Of a DNA stretch of 64,000 nt, positions 36,127 to 43,934 are shown piece after piece (positions within the stretch are counted from its first letter, which is position 1; each line of letters starts with the position of its first letter). The stretch covers positions 7,501-71,500 of the forward strand of contig NZ_JTGN01000001.1 of NCBI RefSeq assembly GCF_000797495.1, in the 5' to 3' direction. The translations under genes and the position numbers were made by a program. The notes below the pieces were generated by a model. That model was given only the letters and a program-made list of their open reading frames with translations. It had not been told where the DNA came from and ran no database searches. The DNA comes from Robinsoniella peoriensis. Its GTDB lineage: Bacteria; Bacillota; Clostridia; Lachnospirales; Lachnospiraceae.

Positions 36127-36882
36127 CTAATTTCCCGCTACTGCCTCTTTTGCTGCATTTTGAACATCTTTTTCCCCATAACCATAGCCATAATAACCGC
36201 CATACTTTTTACCATAATATTTTCCATAATAACGGCCATAATAACCTTTTCCATCCATATCAACTTTATTTAATACTGCACCTAAGATTTTACAACCGCT
36301 CTTCTCCAACTGCTGTTTTACCTTCTGCGCAAATTTATAACTAATAATATCAGCTTCAATTACAAATACAGCACCATCGCTAACTGTGGAAACAATTGCT
36401 GCATCAATAATGCTTCCCAATGGCGGACAATCAATAAATATGTATTCATACTCCGGACGTAACCGGGCGATTAATTCTTCAAATTTATCACTACCCAGCA
36501 ATTCTGATGGGTTCGGAGCCACTGGCCCAGTAAAGATAAAGTCCATATTTTCTATATTTGTACCGCACAGACAATCATCCAATGCACATTGTCCGGTCAG
36601 ATACTCTGATAAACCTTGAACCTTTTTATCCGCCTGATATCTTGCAACGGTTACTGATTTACGAATATCTGCATCGATCATCAATACTTTCTTCCCAGCC
36701 TCTGCCATAGAACTGGCAAGCCGGAAGACTAATGTTGATTTTCCTTCGTTTGGAAGGCAGCTTGTAAATGAAACAACTTTTATTTTTTCTCCACAAAATT
36801 GAATATTCGTACGTAAAGTTTTGTATGCTTCACTTGACTGGAAATTTAGTGCATCTATTTTTTCAAAATTTACTTTTTTCAT
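36127..36882 (-). CDS. Bacterial tyrosine kinase, CpsD/YwqD-like
   Basis: A 251-aa cytoplasmic kinase with Walker A SCLPNEGKSTLVFRL (the usual GEGKS is NEGKS), Walker A' VLMIDADIRKS, Walker B YIFIDCPPLGS and a C-terminal tyrosine cluster (about 225-245) of the repeated YYGKYYG type, the autophosphorylation tail. It works with the membrane adaptor encoded just before it to time polymer length and export. AAGGAG stands 6 bases before ATG 36882; the frame from 36945 overlaps the adaptor gene. The PHP phosphatase two genes upstream should remove its phosphates. Confidence 0.93.
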   Translation of the reverse strand: MKKVNFEKIDALNFQSSEAYKTLRTNIQFCGEKIKVVSFTSCLPNEGKSTLVFRLASSMAEAGKKVLMIDADIRKSVTVARYQADKKVQGLSEYLTGQCALDDCLCGTNIENMDFIFTGPVAPNPSELLGSDKFEELIARLRPEYEYIFIDCPPLGSIIDAAIVSTVSDGAVFVIEADIISYKFAQKVKQQLEKSGCKILGAVLNKVDMDGKGYYGRYYGKYYGKKYGGYYGYGYGEKDVQNAAKEAVAGN

Positions 36883-36892
36883 AATCTTCTCC

Positions 36893-37627
36893 TTACCGCC
36901 TGAATGGTAATTTTCTCTGTCTGGATTGTTTCTTACTTTTATCACCAGTTGGTATTGTTCCTAATGTTGTGATTCCAAGATACTTCTCAATGTCATCTGC
37001 TGTTTTAATGGTATCGTCCATCATAAAGATTAATATTATAATAAATGCTGCAACTACTGCTCCTAAGAGACCGGCAATGGCACAATTTTTAACTGTACTA
37101 GGACTACTTTTTGTCTCTGCTATATGACCTTTCTCGACAATACTTGGTTTGTCTTCCTGCTTCATAATATCTGCAATACGATCAGAAGCAACTTCAGCTA
37201 CTTCATCTGTAATTGTCTTCGCCATTTTTGGATCCGGGTCTGTCACTGTAATTGTTATAATTCGTGTATCAGCCGGATTTGAGATCTCAATCTTCTTTAA
37301 CAGCTCTTCATATTTCAGATCAAGTTTCAGATTTTTGATTACTTCTTCCAGAACCGGACGGCTCTCCACTAATATAGAATAATCTTTTGTTAGCTGTGAT
37401 CCCATCTGTATATCTGCCAGGGATGTGATGCTTGTTGACTTTGTCAAAATATACAACATTGATGAAGATTTAAACTGAGGTGTAATCATTGTCTTTGTAA
37501 ATATTCCGGCAACTCCGGCACATACTACCATTGCCAATACTATAATCCACAATTTGTGCAAGAGGACAAAGAATATTTCTTTTAAGTCAATTTCCACTTC
37601 GTCGTTTTGTAATTGATTGGTTTCCAT
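36893..37627 (-). CDS. Wzz-domain chain-length regulator / kinase adaptor, CpsC/YwqC-like
   Basis: A 244-aa membrane protein: a first helix at about 27-47 (KLWIIVLAMVVCAGVAGIF), an extracellular Wzz domain with ISNPADTRIITITVTDPDPKMA (the PxxP-like region typical of these proteins), and a second helix near 180-205, followed by a short cytoplasmic tail. It activates the kinase encoded 10 bases downstream. This split adaptor-plus-kinase arrangement is normal for Gram-positive capsule loci. Confidence 0.9.
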   Translation of the reverse strand: METNQLQNDEVEIDLKEIFFVLLHKLWIIVLAMVVCAGVAGIFTKTMITPQFKSSSMLYILTKSTSITSLADIQMGSQLTKDYSILVESRPVLEEVIKNLKLDLKYEELLKKIEISNPADTRIITITVTDPDPKMAKTITDEVAEVASDRIADIMKQEDKPSIVEKGHIAETKSSPSTVKNCAIAGLLGAVVAAFIIILIFMMDDTIKTADDIEKYLGITTLGTIPTGDKSKKQSRQRKLPFRR

Positions 37628-37643
37628 TCGTAATTACCTTTCT

Positions 37644-39257
37644 CTAAATGTATTTATTTTGTAAAATGCATTCTGGATTGTCTACTAACATTTTTTTAAT
37701 CTGCGCAGAATCGCAGATGGTTCCCAGATGCTGCAATGACTCTTTGATTTCCGGAGTGCGGTGACCTGCATCATGACAATCTGTTGCCAGGAAATCAATA
37801 TCGCCATTTTTTATCAATTTCAAGTGCCTTTTCACACTTGCATGATTCATTTGAAGTAATGCCCCTGCGTTTTTCAGTTCTTTTAAATTCTGGGGATTAT
37901 CCATTACATTTTTATAACGCTCTACGTGGGCAATGATTGGAATATATCTTGCACGTAAAAATCCTGTTGCCGCTTCATAAATCTTACGATAGGATTCGTC
38001 TGTCCTGAATTCTACCAGTACATAGCGGCTGCCCGCCAGGGTTAATGCCTTCCCCTCTTCTACTCTTCTGATGATTCCATCTGAACAGAATAACTCGTTT
38101 CCTAAGTATAGATCAAAATCAGGGTATTTTTCATGGATCCTATTTTGAGTATTTTGTAAAATTTCTTCTAACTCTACTTTACTTTTTTTATGATGTCCGA
38201 TATGGTAATGCGGGGTTGCAATCATTTTACGTGTTCCCTGCTGGTACGCAATGTCTACCATTTTCATTGTCGTTTCCATATCTTTCGAACCATCATCTAC
38301 ACCTGGTAAAATGTGGCTATGCATGTCTATGTAATTTTTTACGTCTATTTTAGATCCTTTTACGCTTCTGCGAATCTTGCGTATTGCCAGTATTACAACA
38401 ATGATACCCAAGACTATCAATACACCAATCGCTGCTACAGGACCTTTATTTGCAAGGATGCTGGTTAAGCTGTTTCCTTTATTTTCTTTGTTAATTGCAG
38501 ATGGATCATTTTTTTCGGTAAGACCTTTTGTCCCTTCTGCATTCTTAATTAATGAATCTATGTAATCCTGCTCTTCTTTAGATGTATCTGTGTATACATT
38601 ATCATCCAAGAGTTCAGGTTTTTTCTTTTTCTCTGCTATATCTGTTTCTTTTTGACTTTTATTCGATGCATCTTTGGAATCTTTGCTATCTCTATCGCCT
38701 TTACTATCATCTGAATTTATAGATGCAGATGCATTTTTATCTGATGTATCTGAATTTGAATTGTCTTTTCCATCGCCCGCTGTATTTGCTTCGCCTTCAT
38801 TTGTATCACTTCCCGGTTTGTCTGTATCCGTCTTATCTTTATCATTCTTATTATTCGGTTTTTTCTTATCGCCTGTTCCCGATCCATTTCCATTGCCGTT
38901 ATCGCTTCCTGATGTATCAGGTTCTGTTGAAGGCTGTCCCGTTCCCGAGTCTCCTCCATCCGTTGGAACCAGATATCCCTGATTCACTCCGCTGCCCACA
39001 GAAGCATACATCTGCCCTATTAATTCGTCAGCCTGCGCCTGTGTCAAGTCTACCCCATCTTCAGCCAGCTTCGCCTGCAGCATTCCAAGATATTCGCTTC
39101 CTGCCACATATGTTCTTCCATTATAGGTAAATGTCCCGCTTGCCGCTCCTATGATACTCGATTCCGGTCCATTTATGTCACCAGCGTATACTGTCATCGT
39201 CATTGCTGTCGATAGTAGTATGGGTGCAAATATAATGGGGGTTTTCCACTTTTTCAT
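37644..39257 (-). CDS. PHP-type tyrosine phosphatase (CpsB/YwqE-like) with a signal peptide, extracellular linker and membrane anchor
   Basis: A 537-aa fusion. Residues 1-25 are a signal peptide. About 26-110 is a small extracellular domain containing TFTYNGRTYVAGSEYLGMLQAKL. About 110-270 is a low-complexity Gly/Asp/Ser/Lys linker. About 275-295 is a membrane helix (VAAIGVLIVLGIIVVILAI) followed by basic residues. From about 305 to the end is the cytoplasmic PHP phosphatase, with IDMHSHILPGVDDGS, ATPHYHIGHH, GNELFCSDG, IAHVERY and ATDCHDAGHR supplying the metal ligands. Stand-alone CpsB enzymes are about 250 aa and soluble. The fusion resembles a receptor-type phosphatase. First gene of the polysaccharide operon, 17 bases before the Wzz gene; GGAGG stands 8 bases before the ATG. 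Confidence 0.88.
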   Translation of the reverse strand: MKKWKTPIIFAPILLSTAMTMTVYAGDINGPESSIIGAASGTFTYNGRTYVAGSEYLGMLQAKLAEDGVDLTQAQADELIGQMYASVGSGVNQGYLVPTDGGDSGTGQPSTEPDTSGSDNGNGNGSGTGDKKKPNNKNDKDKTDTDKPGSDTNEGEANTAGDGKDNSNSDTSDKNASASINSDDSKGDRDSKDSKDASNKSQKETDIAEKKKKPELLDDNVYTDTSKEEQDYIDSLIKNAEGTKGLTEKNDPSAINKENKGNSLTSILANKGPVAAIGVLIVLGIIVVILAIRKIRRSVKGSKIDVKNYIDMHSHILPGVDDGSKDMETTMKMVDIAYQQGTRKMIATPHYHIGHHKKSKVELEEILQNTQNRIHEKYPDFDLYLGNELFCSDGIIRRVEEGKALTLAGSRYVLVEFRTDESYRKIYEAATGFLRARYIPIIAHVERYKNVMDNPQNLKELKNAGALLQMNHASVKRHLKLIKNGDIDFLATDCHDAGHRTPEIKESLQHLGTICDSAQIKKMLVDNPECILQNKYI

Positions 39258-39311
39258 TTAAGGTTCCTCCGTCTGTCCTGGATAACTTTTCCTGCCAATC
39301 CTATTTCAGGT

Positions 39312-39345
39312 AAAAAGCAGAGGCACCATTTTCAGGCACCTCTGC
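39312..39345 (-). terminator. Terminator between the Big_2 gene and the polysaccharide operon
   Basis: Read on the minus strand: an 11-bp stem GCAGAGGUGCC/GGUGCCUCUGC with two G-U pairs, a 7-base loop, then five U. It lies about 50 bases before the phosphatase start. No promoter is obvious in those 50 bases, so read-through may feed the operon. Confidence 0.85.
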
Positions 39346-39381
39346 CTTCTAACTTTGGTTTAAAATATCAACTGATATTTG

Positions 39382-41406
39382 TTATTGTACTACTACAAGG
39401 TAATTTCTGAATACTTCATAAATTGTATTAGCAACTTCAGGTGAATTTTTAATTACTAATTCTCCTGCGTTATTTGTACCAACTGCAGCTTTAGTTCCAT
39501 TGATATTAAATACGATCTGACTATCTTTTAAGGAAATATTCGTGATATTAGATTTTGAAACACCTCTTTCAACAAATAGTCCGCCATCAAATTTATATTC
39601 TTTGTCGCCTAAAGCTATTAATCCTGTACTAATGCCATCAATAAGTTTCTGGATCTGATCTGAATTCACACCACGAGCAAAGGTGAGTTTCACTACATCA
39701 AATGACTTACCGTTTAACATTGGGAACATATCTTTTCCATCTTTTGTAAATGTAAATCCATCTTTTCCTAATGTAACATTATAAGTCTGTCCATTCATAA
39801 CAACATTGAAAGCTTTTGCAAACTCTGGGAAGTTACTCTTTGCAGCCGTAACTAAATCTCCAACAAAACGATTCAATGTTTCTCTGATTTCCGAAGTCTT
39901 ATTTTCATCCCAGGACATTTTTCCATTCACATACAATTCAATTGTGTTACCTGTACTAACATTTTTCTTAACCGCTAATTTGTTAATAGTAACACCATTT
40001 ACTTTCACATCTGCAGAAGCTGTCTTTTTACCATCTGCTGTCGTAACCGTAATTTTTGCAGTACCGGCTGCTTTAGCACTTACAAGACCGGTAGAAGAAT
40101 TAACAGCTGCAACATTTGGGTTGCTGGATACAAATGTAACATTTTTGTTACTTGCATTTTGTGGAAGGACATTTGCCGTTAGCTGAGCTGTTACATCTCC
40201 AAATGTACTGTCAGTAGAAAGTACTAAATTTGAAGTATTAAGCGTAACACCTGTTACAGGCTGAACAACCTTAACCGTAACCTTGCCATAAACTTTGTTC
40301 AAATTACCATCTGTAATCTTAACTGTAATTGTAGCTGTACCAGGTCCCACAGGTTTTACCATAGCAACACCTTTGCTGGTCTTTTCTACAATCGCAACCG
40401 CTTTATTGCTGGTTGAATAAGATGCAGTTCTGACAGTTGCTTTAGACGGAGTAGTCACTGCATTCAGTTTTGTTCTGGCTCCACCTACTGTTAAAGTACT
40501 TCTTGTCGCCTTTAAATCAACACTCTTGACATTTACAGTATCTTTTACTTCAACTGTAATTTTAGTACTCTTCTTACTTCCGTCTTTTGCGGTAATGGTA
40601 ATTGTAGTAGTTCCTTTGCTTCTTGCTGTCACAATATCATTGCTACTAACTGTCGCTACTTTCCGATCACTGGAGCTAAAAGAAAGATCTTTGTTCGTAG
40701 CACTTGATGGAGAAACCTTTGGGCTTAACAAGAGCTTGCCGCCAACACCTATTTCTACTTTTTTGCTTTCTGGTACAATAGAAGATACATAACGAGGTCT
40801 TACTTCTACCGGAATTTTTAACGATGCGTCCGCACCATTTTTAAATCCATCATAAGCTTTAACTGTAATAGTTGTTTTACCAATTTTCTTTGCTGTGATA
40901 ACACCATCTTTGCTAACGCTTATAATCTTGCTATTGTAGTTTTTGTAACCCCAACGATCAAATACTGCTGTATCCGGAGAATATGTAGGATTGATTGATG
41001 CTTTTTTCCCAACATATAATTTAAAACTCTTTTTACTAGCAGACACTGTTTTAACTTTTTGTCTCACATTCAGCGTAATCGTATCTGTTTTTGTTTTATC
41101 AGATTTGGAAGTTACCGTGATTGTAGCTTGACCTGGTCTCTTACAGGTAACGCGACCCTTTTCATCAACGGAAGCTACAGACTTTTTGCTGGACTTATAA
41201 GTCACAGCCTTGCTGCTATTATCCGTCACAGAAACTCTGGTCTTCAGATCTACTATCGTAGAACCTTTCTTTGTCAACCAAACAACTGCGCTTGACTCTT
41301 TGGTCGGTTTAGTAATTGTTACGCTCTTAACAGCAGCATTCGCAGTTAATCCGAAGAACAACGACATAACCATAATCACCATGATGCTTTTCGTGATTCG
41401 TTTCAT
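39382..41406 (-). CDS. Secreted protein with five Big_2 (bacterial Ig-like) repeats
   Basis: A 674-aa exported protein. The signal peptide (about 1-24) ends in ANA. Five Ig-like Big_2 repeats of about 85-90 residues follow, each with the pattern V-x-S-x-T-x-V-A-x-V then G-x-V-x-A-x-x-x-G-x-A-x-I-T-V (for example SNPNVAAVNSSTGLVSAKAAGTAKITV). The last 195 residues form a different domain with no repeat likeness and no sorting motif. Such proteins commonly line the cell surface. It lies directly upstream of the polysaccharide operon, so its last domain may bind the polymer or wall; that is inference. AAGGAGG stands 7 bases before the ATG. Confidence 0.85.
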   Translation of the reverse strand: MKRITKSIMVIMVMSLFFGLTANAAVKSVTITKPTKESSAVVWLTKKGSTIVDLKTRVSVTDNSSKAVTYKSSKKSVASVDEKGRVTCKRPGQATITVTSKSDKTKTDTITLNVRQKVKTVSASKKSFKLYVGKKASINPTYSPDTAVFDRWGYKNYNSKIISVSKDGVITAKKIGKTTITVKAYDGFKNGADASLKIPVEVRPRYVSSIVPESKKVEIGVGGKLLLSPKVSPSSATNKDLSFSSSDRKVATVSSNDIVTARSKGTTTITITAKDGSKKSTKITVEVKDTVNVKSVDLKATRSTLTVGGARTKLNAVTTPSKATVRTASYSTSNKAVAIVEKTSKGVAMVKPVGPGTATITVKITDGNLNKVYGKVTVKVVQPVTGVTLNTSNLVLSTDSTFGDVTAQLTANVLPQNASNKNVTFVSSNPNVAAVNSSTGLVSAKAAGTAKITVTTADGKKTASADVKVNGVTINKLAVKKNVSTGNTIELYVNGKMSWDENKTSEIRETLNRFVGDLVTAAKSNFPEFAKAFNVVMNGQTYNVTLGKDGFTFTKDGKDMFPMLNGKSFDVVKLTFARGVNSDQIQKLIDGISTGLIALGDKEYKFDGGLFVERGVSKSNITNISLKDSQIVFNINGTKAAVGTNNAGELVIKNSPEVANTIYEVFRNYLVVVQ

Positions 41407-41475
41407 AACACTACCTCCTTATAATTTTTTGCCTTGGCATATTTTGTCGGATGCTCGTTCTCCAACTACAGAGTT

Positions 41476-41504
41476 ATTATCCTACTTTTTGGTGAATATG
41501 TCAA
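41476..41504 (-). promoter_or_regulatory. Sigma-A promoter for the Big_2 protein gene
   Basis: On the minus strand TTGACA (41504-41499), 17 bases, GATAAT (41481-41476). It lies about 70 bases before the start codon. Confidence 0.75.
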
Positions 41505-41649
41505 TCCCCGCCAATTGTCATTTATGTCATAAACGTGGTTGTTTGTTACATTTCCCTTATTTGCAATTGTATAAATTTTTATACAATAATGTGCAACCGG
41601 AATTATGAGAAACATATGTAATTCATACCAGAATAGTGGGTTTTTACAC

Positions 41650-41691
41650 AAAAAAAAGCTATAGCCTCTGTTATCGTTCAGAACCTATAGC
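41650..41691 (-). terminator. Terminator of the tmRNA gene
   Basis: On the minus strand GCTATAG plus inner TTCTG pairs with CAGAG plus CTATAGC (one internal mismatch), then eight T. It starts about 10 bases after the tmRNA 3' end. Confidence 0.85.
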
Positions 41692-41701
41692 ATTTTATAG
41701 A

Positions 41702-42049
41702 TGGAGCTGAGGGGAATCGAACCCCTGTCCGAAAGCCTATTCATTGAAGCATCTCCCATCACAGTCATTAATTTAACATTCCCTCTATCTGCCGCTTAAT
41801 GACAAGCTGCAGACTTTAGTAGCTTCATAAGTTCTTTTATTCCCTCAAAGCTTTGGAAACAAAGTGCCTCACATTATTTGATGCCGGTGACTTAAGCTGT
41901 GAGTGACCCAAGGCCGACAAGCAGCATTAGGCTGCTGCTAACGAATAATTATCGTCTGCGTTTATATTTTTTGTCCGGTTTGCTGCGTGGTCCCGGCCCA
42001 CGGATGGCTTCTCCAATTGCAAAACCCCCGTCGAAACCAGTACAACCCC
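41702..42049 (-). ncRNA. ssrA: Transfer-messenger RNA (tmRNA, SsrA)
   Basis: Rescues stalled ribosomes by acting first as tRNA-Ala and then as a short mRNA. The 5' end GGGGUUG (42049 downward) pairs with CAGCUCC near 41703 to form the acceptor stem. The CUGGUUUCGACGGGGG block (D-like loop) and the GGGUUCGAUUCCC T-arm are canonical. The resume frame reads ANRTKNINADDNYSLAAA then TAA; NYSLAAA is the usual proteolysis tag end. CCA is not encoded. Its partner smpB lies 1.4 kb upstream on the same strand and rnr, which works in the same pathway, just beyond. A consensus promoter stands about 70 bases before the mature 5' end, so the leader needs RNase P processing. Confidence 0.95.
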
Positions 42050-42125
42050 TGATCAGGTGTATTTGGTTTTGCAGACGTTTGCATTTTAGAAATATAAATT
42101 AAAATTTATGTTTCTCAGTTGTTCC

Positions 42126-42154
42126 ATTATAGTTGATATTGTTAGGAATGTCAA
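42126..42154 (-). promoter_or_regulatory. Consensus sigma-A promoter for tmRNA
   Basis: On the minus strand TTGACA (42154-42149), exactly 17 bases, TATAAT (42131-42126): both hexamers perfect, as expected for a strongly expressed RNA gene. Confidence 0.85.
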
Positions 42155-42482
42155 GGTTATTCAGATATTTTGTATTAACATATTATGTAAACCTTTATCA
42201 TATGCGAAAATGCTGCGCTTAAATATTTATCACGCAGCATTTTCAACATTATTTCGATATCTATTCCATATCTTTAATTACTATATATCTCACGTTACAA
42301 TAAGTTATATCACGTTTCGTTCATTTATTTCGTTTCGCTATTTTACTGTGTTCCATTATATTTAAATATATTCCAACTCATATCCGTTGCACACTAATTA
42401 TCATTCCGATAACTTATTTCTTCCTATTATATATGCACACAGATTTACCCGTTTTTTCTTAATAAAATTTATGTAATGATTT
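42155..42482. other. Gene-free, AT-rich stretch between tmRNA promoter and rubrerythrin
   Basis: Apart from the hairpin at 42207-42243 no gene or signal is recognised. 42260-42370 is pyrimidine-rich with recurring short ATC/TTTCG words. Confidence 0.5.
42207..42243. terminator. Bidirectional-type terminator after rubrerythrin
   Basis: AAAATGCTGCG (42207-42217) and CGCAGCATTTT (42233-42243) form a perfect 11-bp stem with a 15-base loop; A- and T-runs are part of the arms. It lies about 240 bases beyond the rubrerythrin stop. Confidence 0.6.
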
Positions 42483-43019
42483 TTAGAAGTTTTTAGCCTG
42501 GATCTGGAAATAAGCTTGTGGATGAGAACATACCGGACATACTTCCGGAGCATCTGTACCATAGTGGATATGTCCACAGTTGGAACACTGCCAAGCTACT
42601 TCTTCACCTTTAATGAATACTTTGCCTTCTTCGATATTTGCTAACAATTTACGATATCTTTCTTCATGCTCTTTTTCGATTTTTGCTACTTCTTCAAACC
42701 AGTATGCAATCTGATCAAAACCTTCTTCTTTTGCTTCTTTTGCAAAGGTTGCATACATGTCAGTCCATTCGTAGTTTTCGCCTTCTGCAGCATCTTTTAA
42801 ATTTGTAAGGGTATCCGGCATACCGTCATGTAATAATTTAAACCACATTTTTGCATGTTCTTTTTCGTTATCTGCTGTCTCTAAGAAGAGATTCGAGATC
42901 TGAACATATCCTTCTTTTTTTGCCTTGCTTGCATAATATGTATATTTGTTCCTTGCCTGGCTTTCACCTGCAAATGCTGCCTGTAAGTTCGCTTCTGTTC
43001 TTGATCCTTTTAATTCCAT
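42483..43019 (-). CDS. rbr: Rubrerythrin
   Basis: A 178-aa non-heme iron peroxidase that reduces hydrogen peroxide in anaerobes. The N-terminal ferritin-like four-helix domain has the paired iron ligands ([48 protein letters not shown]). The C-terminal rubredoxin domain has two Cys pairs, CSNCG and CPVCS, that bind one iron. Complete and of normal length. GGAGG lies about 8 bases before the ATG. It is transcribed from its own promoter and is likely induced by oxidative stress. Confidence 0.96.
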   Translation of the reverse strand: MELKGSRTEANLQAAFAGESQARNKYTYYASKAKKEGYVQISNLFLETADNEKEHAKMWFKLLHDGMPDTLTNLKDAAEGENYEWTDMYATFAKEAKEEGFDQIAYWFEEVAKIEKEHEERYRKLLANIEEGKVFIKGEEVAWQCSNCGHIHYGTDAPEVCPVCSHPQAYFQIQAKNF

Positions 43020-43069
43020 GTGTAAAATCCTCCTTTGTATTTTTTAATATCAGTAACTATTACTATTTT

Positions 43070-43098
43070 AATATAGCACCATTTCTATATTTTGTCAA
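43070..43098 (-). promoter_or_regulatory. Promoter of rubrerythrin with a downstream imperfect dyad
   Basis: On the minus strand TTGACA (43098-43093), 17 bases, TATATT (43075-43070). Just downstream, 43045-43070 holds an AT-rich imperfect inverted repeat (TTAATATCAGTAA facing TTAAAATAGTAA). This is a possible PerR-type operator, but it does not match the consensus well. Confidence 0.6.
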
Positions 43099-43121
43099 TT
43101 AAATTAGAAAATATATTTTCA

Positions 43122-43355
43122 TTAATCCAGTCCGAGTATTTCTGATAATACTTCAATGATGATTTCATTGGTACAGGATTTAACATAACCCATCATGTTC
43201 AGCATGATCTCGTCATTTTTCTGGGATTCTGTTAACTGATCATTGTGTTTCACCTGATCCAGCAGTACGATCAGCTGAGGTGATAATTCTTCATAAGTTT
43301 CTAAAGTAGCCTGGGTTACCAGTTTTGTCAAGTCTTCTTTTGATGTGGGTACCAT
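43122..43355 (-). CDS. Small acidic protein of unknown function
   Basis: A 77-aa predicted cytoplasmic, all-helical protein (MVPTSKEDLTKLV...EVLSEILGLD), with no Cys clusters, membrane segment or known motif. The start at 43355 has AGGAGG 8 bases upstream; an ATG six codons earlier overlaps that site. It lies between smpB and rubrerythrin on the same strand, with an 11-bp tandem repeat just upstream. I do not recognise the family. The clear ribosome binding site and codon use support it as a real gene. Confidence 0.7.
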   Translation of the reverse strand: MVPTSKEDLTKLVTQATLETYEELSPQLIVLLDQVKHNDQLTESQKNDEIMLNMMGYVKSCTNEIIIEVLSEILGLD

Positions 43356-43375
43356 ACCGATTTCCTCCTGCATAC

Positions 43376-43441
43376 GCTCTTATTTGGCTCTTATTTGGCT
43401 CTTTCTTGGCTCTTGTTGGGTTTTTTTCTGGCTCTTTTCTG
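43376..43441. repeat. Six tandem copies of an 11-bp unit
   Basis: GCTCTTATTTG twice exactly, then four diverged copies, all 11 bases long, filling 43376-43441 without gaps. It lies between the smpB stop and the small unknown gene, ending a few bases before that gene's ribosome binding site. Confidence 0.9.
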
Positions 43442-43469
43442 GTACTAAACAAATTTTATGTGATCTCTT

Positions 43470-43934
43470 CTACAGGTTCCGGATCTTAAATTCCTTCTCT
43501 GCTTCTCTTCTCTGATCTTTTTTTGCTATGTCCTGTCGTTTATCATAGAGTTTTTTACCTCGGGCAAGTCCGATTTCCACCTTTACCAGACTTCCTTTAA
43601 AATAAACCTTAAGCGGAACCAGTGTAAATCCCTTTTCTTTCATTTTACCGGTCAGCTTGTTGATTTCAAAGCGGTGTAATAAAAGCTTTTTCACCCGCAG
43701 CGGATCTTTATTAAAAATGTTTCCTTTCTCATAAGGACTGATATGCATTCCATATATGAATACTTCGCCGCGATCAACGCGGACGAAGGATTCTTTGATA
43801 CTGCATTTCCCCATGCGAAGGGATTTTACTTCTGTTCCATGCAGAGATATGCCTGCTTCATAGGTATCTTCTATAAAATAATCATGAAACGCTTTTTTAT
43901 TATTTGCTATCAGTTTAATGGATTGTGCTCCCAC
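43470..43934 (-). CDS. smpB: SsrA-binding protein SmpB
   Basis: A 154-aa partner of tmRNA, delivering it to stalled ribosomes. The OB-fold has [34 protein letters not shown], the family hallmark. Then come [53 protein letters not shown] and the basic C-terminal tail that enters the mRNA channel. It starts directly after the rnr stop, a translationally coupled pair. Confidence 0.97.
   Translation of the reverse strand: MGAQSIKLIANNKKAFHDYFIEDTYEAGISLHGTEVKSLRMGKCSIKESFVRVDRGEVFIYGMHISPYEKGNIFNKDPLRVKKLLLHRFEINKLTGKMKEKGFTLVPLKVYFKGSLVKVEIGLARGKKLYDKRQDIAKKDQRREAEKEFKIRNL

Noticed and set aside
38674..38982. Ser/Pro/Leu-rich plus-strand frames
   Set aside because: Mirror image of the low-complexity linker of the phosphatase fusion.
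42108..42365. An 85-codon frame near tmRNA
   Set aside because: AT-rich, no ribosome binding site, overlaps the tmRNA promoter and a terminator hairpin on the other strand.
43376..43441. Possible CRISPR array
   Set aside because: Units are 11 bases and directly adjacent with no spacers. No cas genes in the window.
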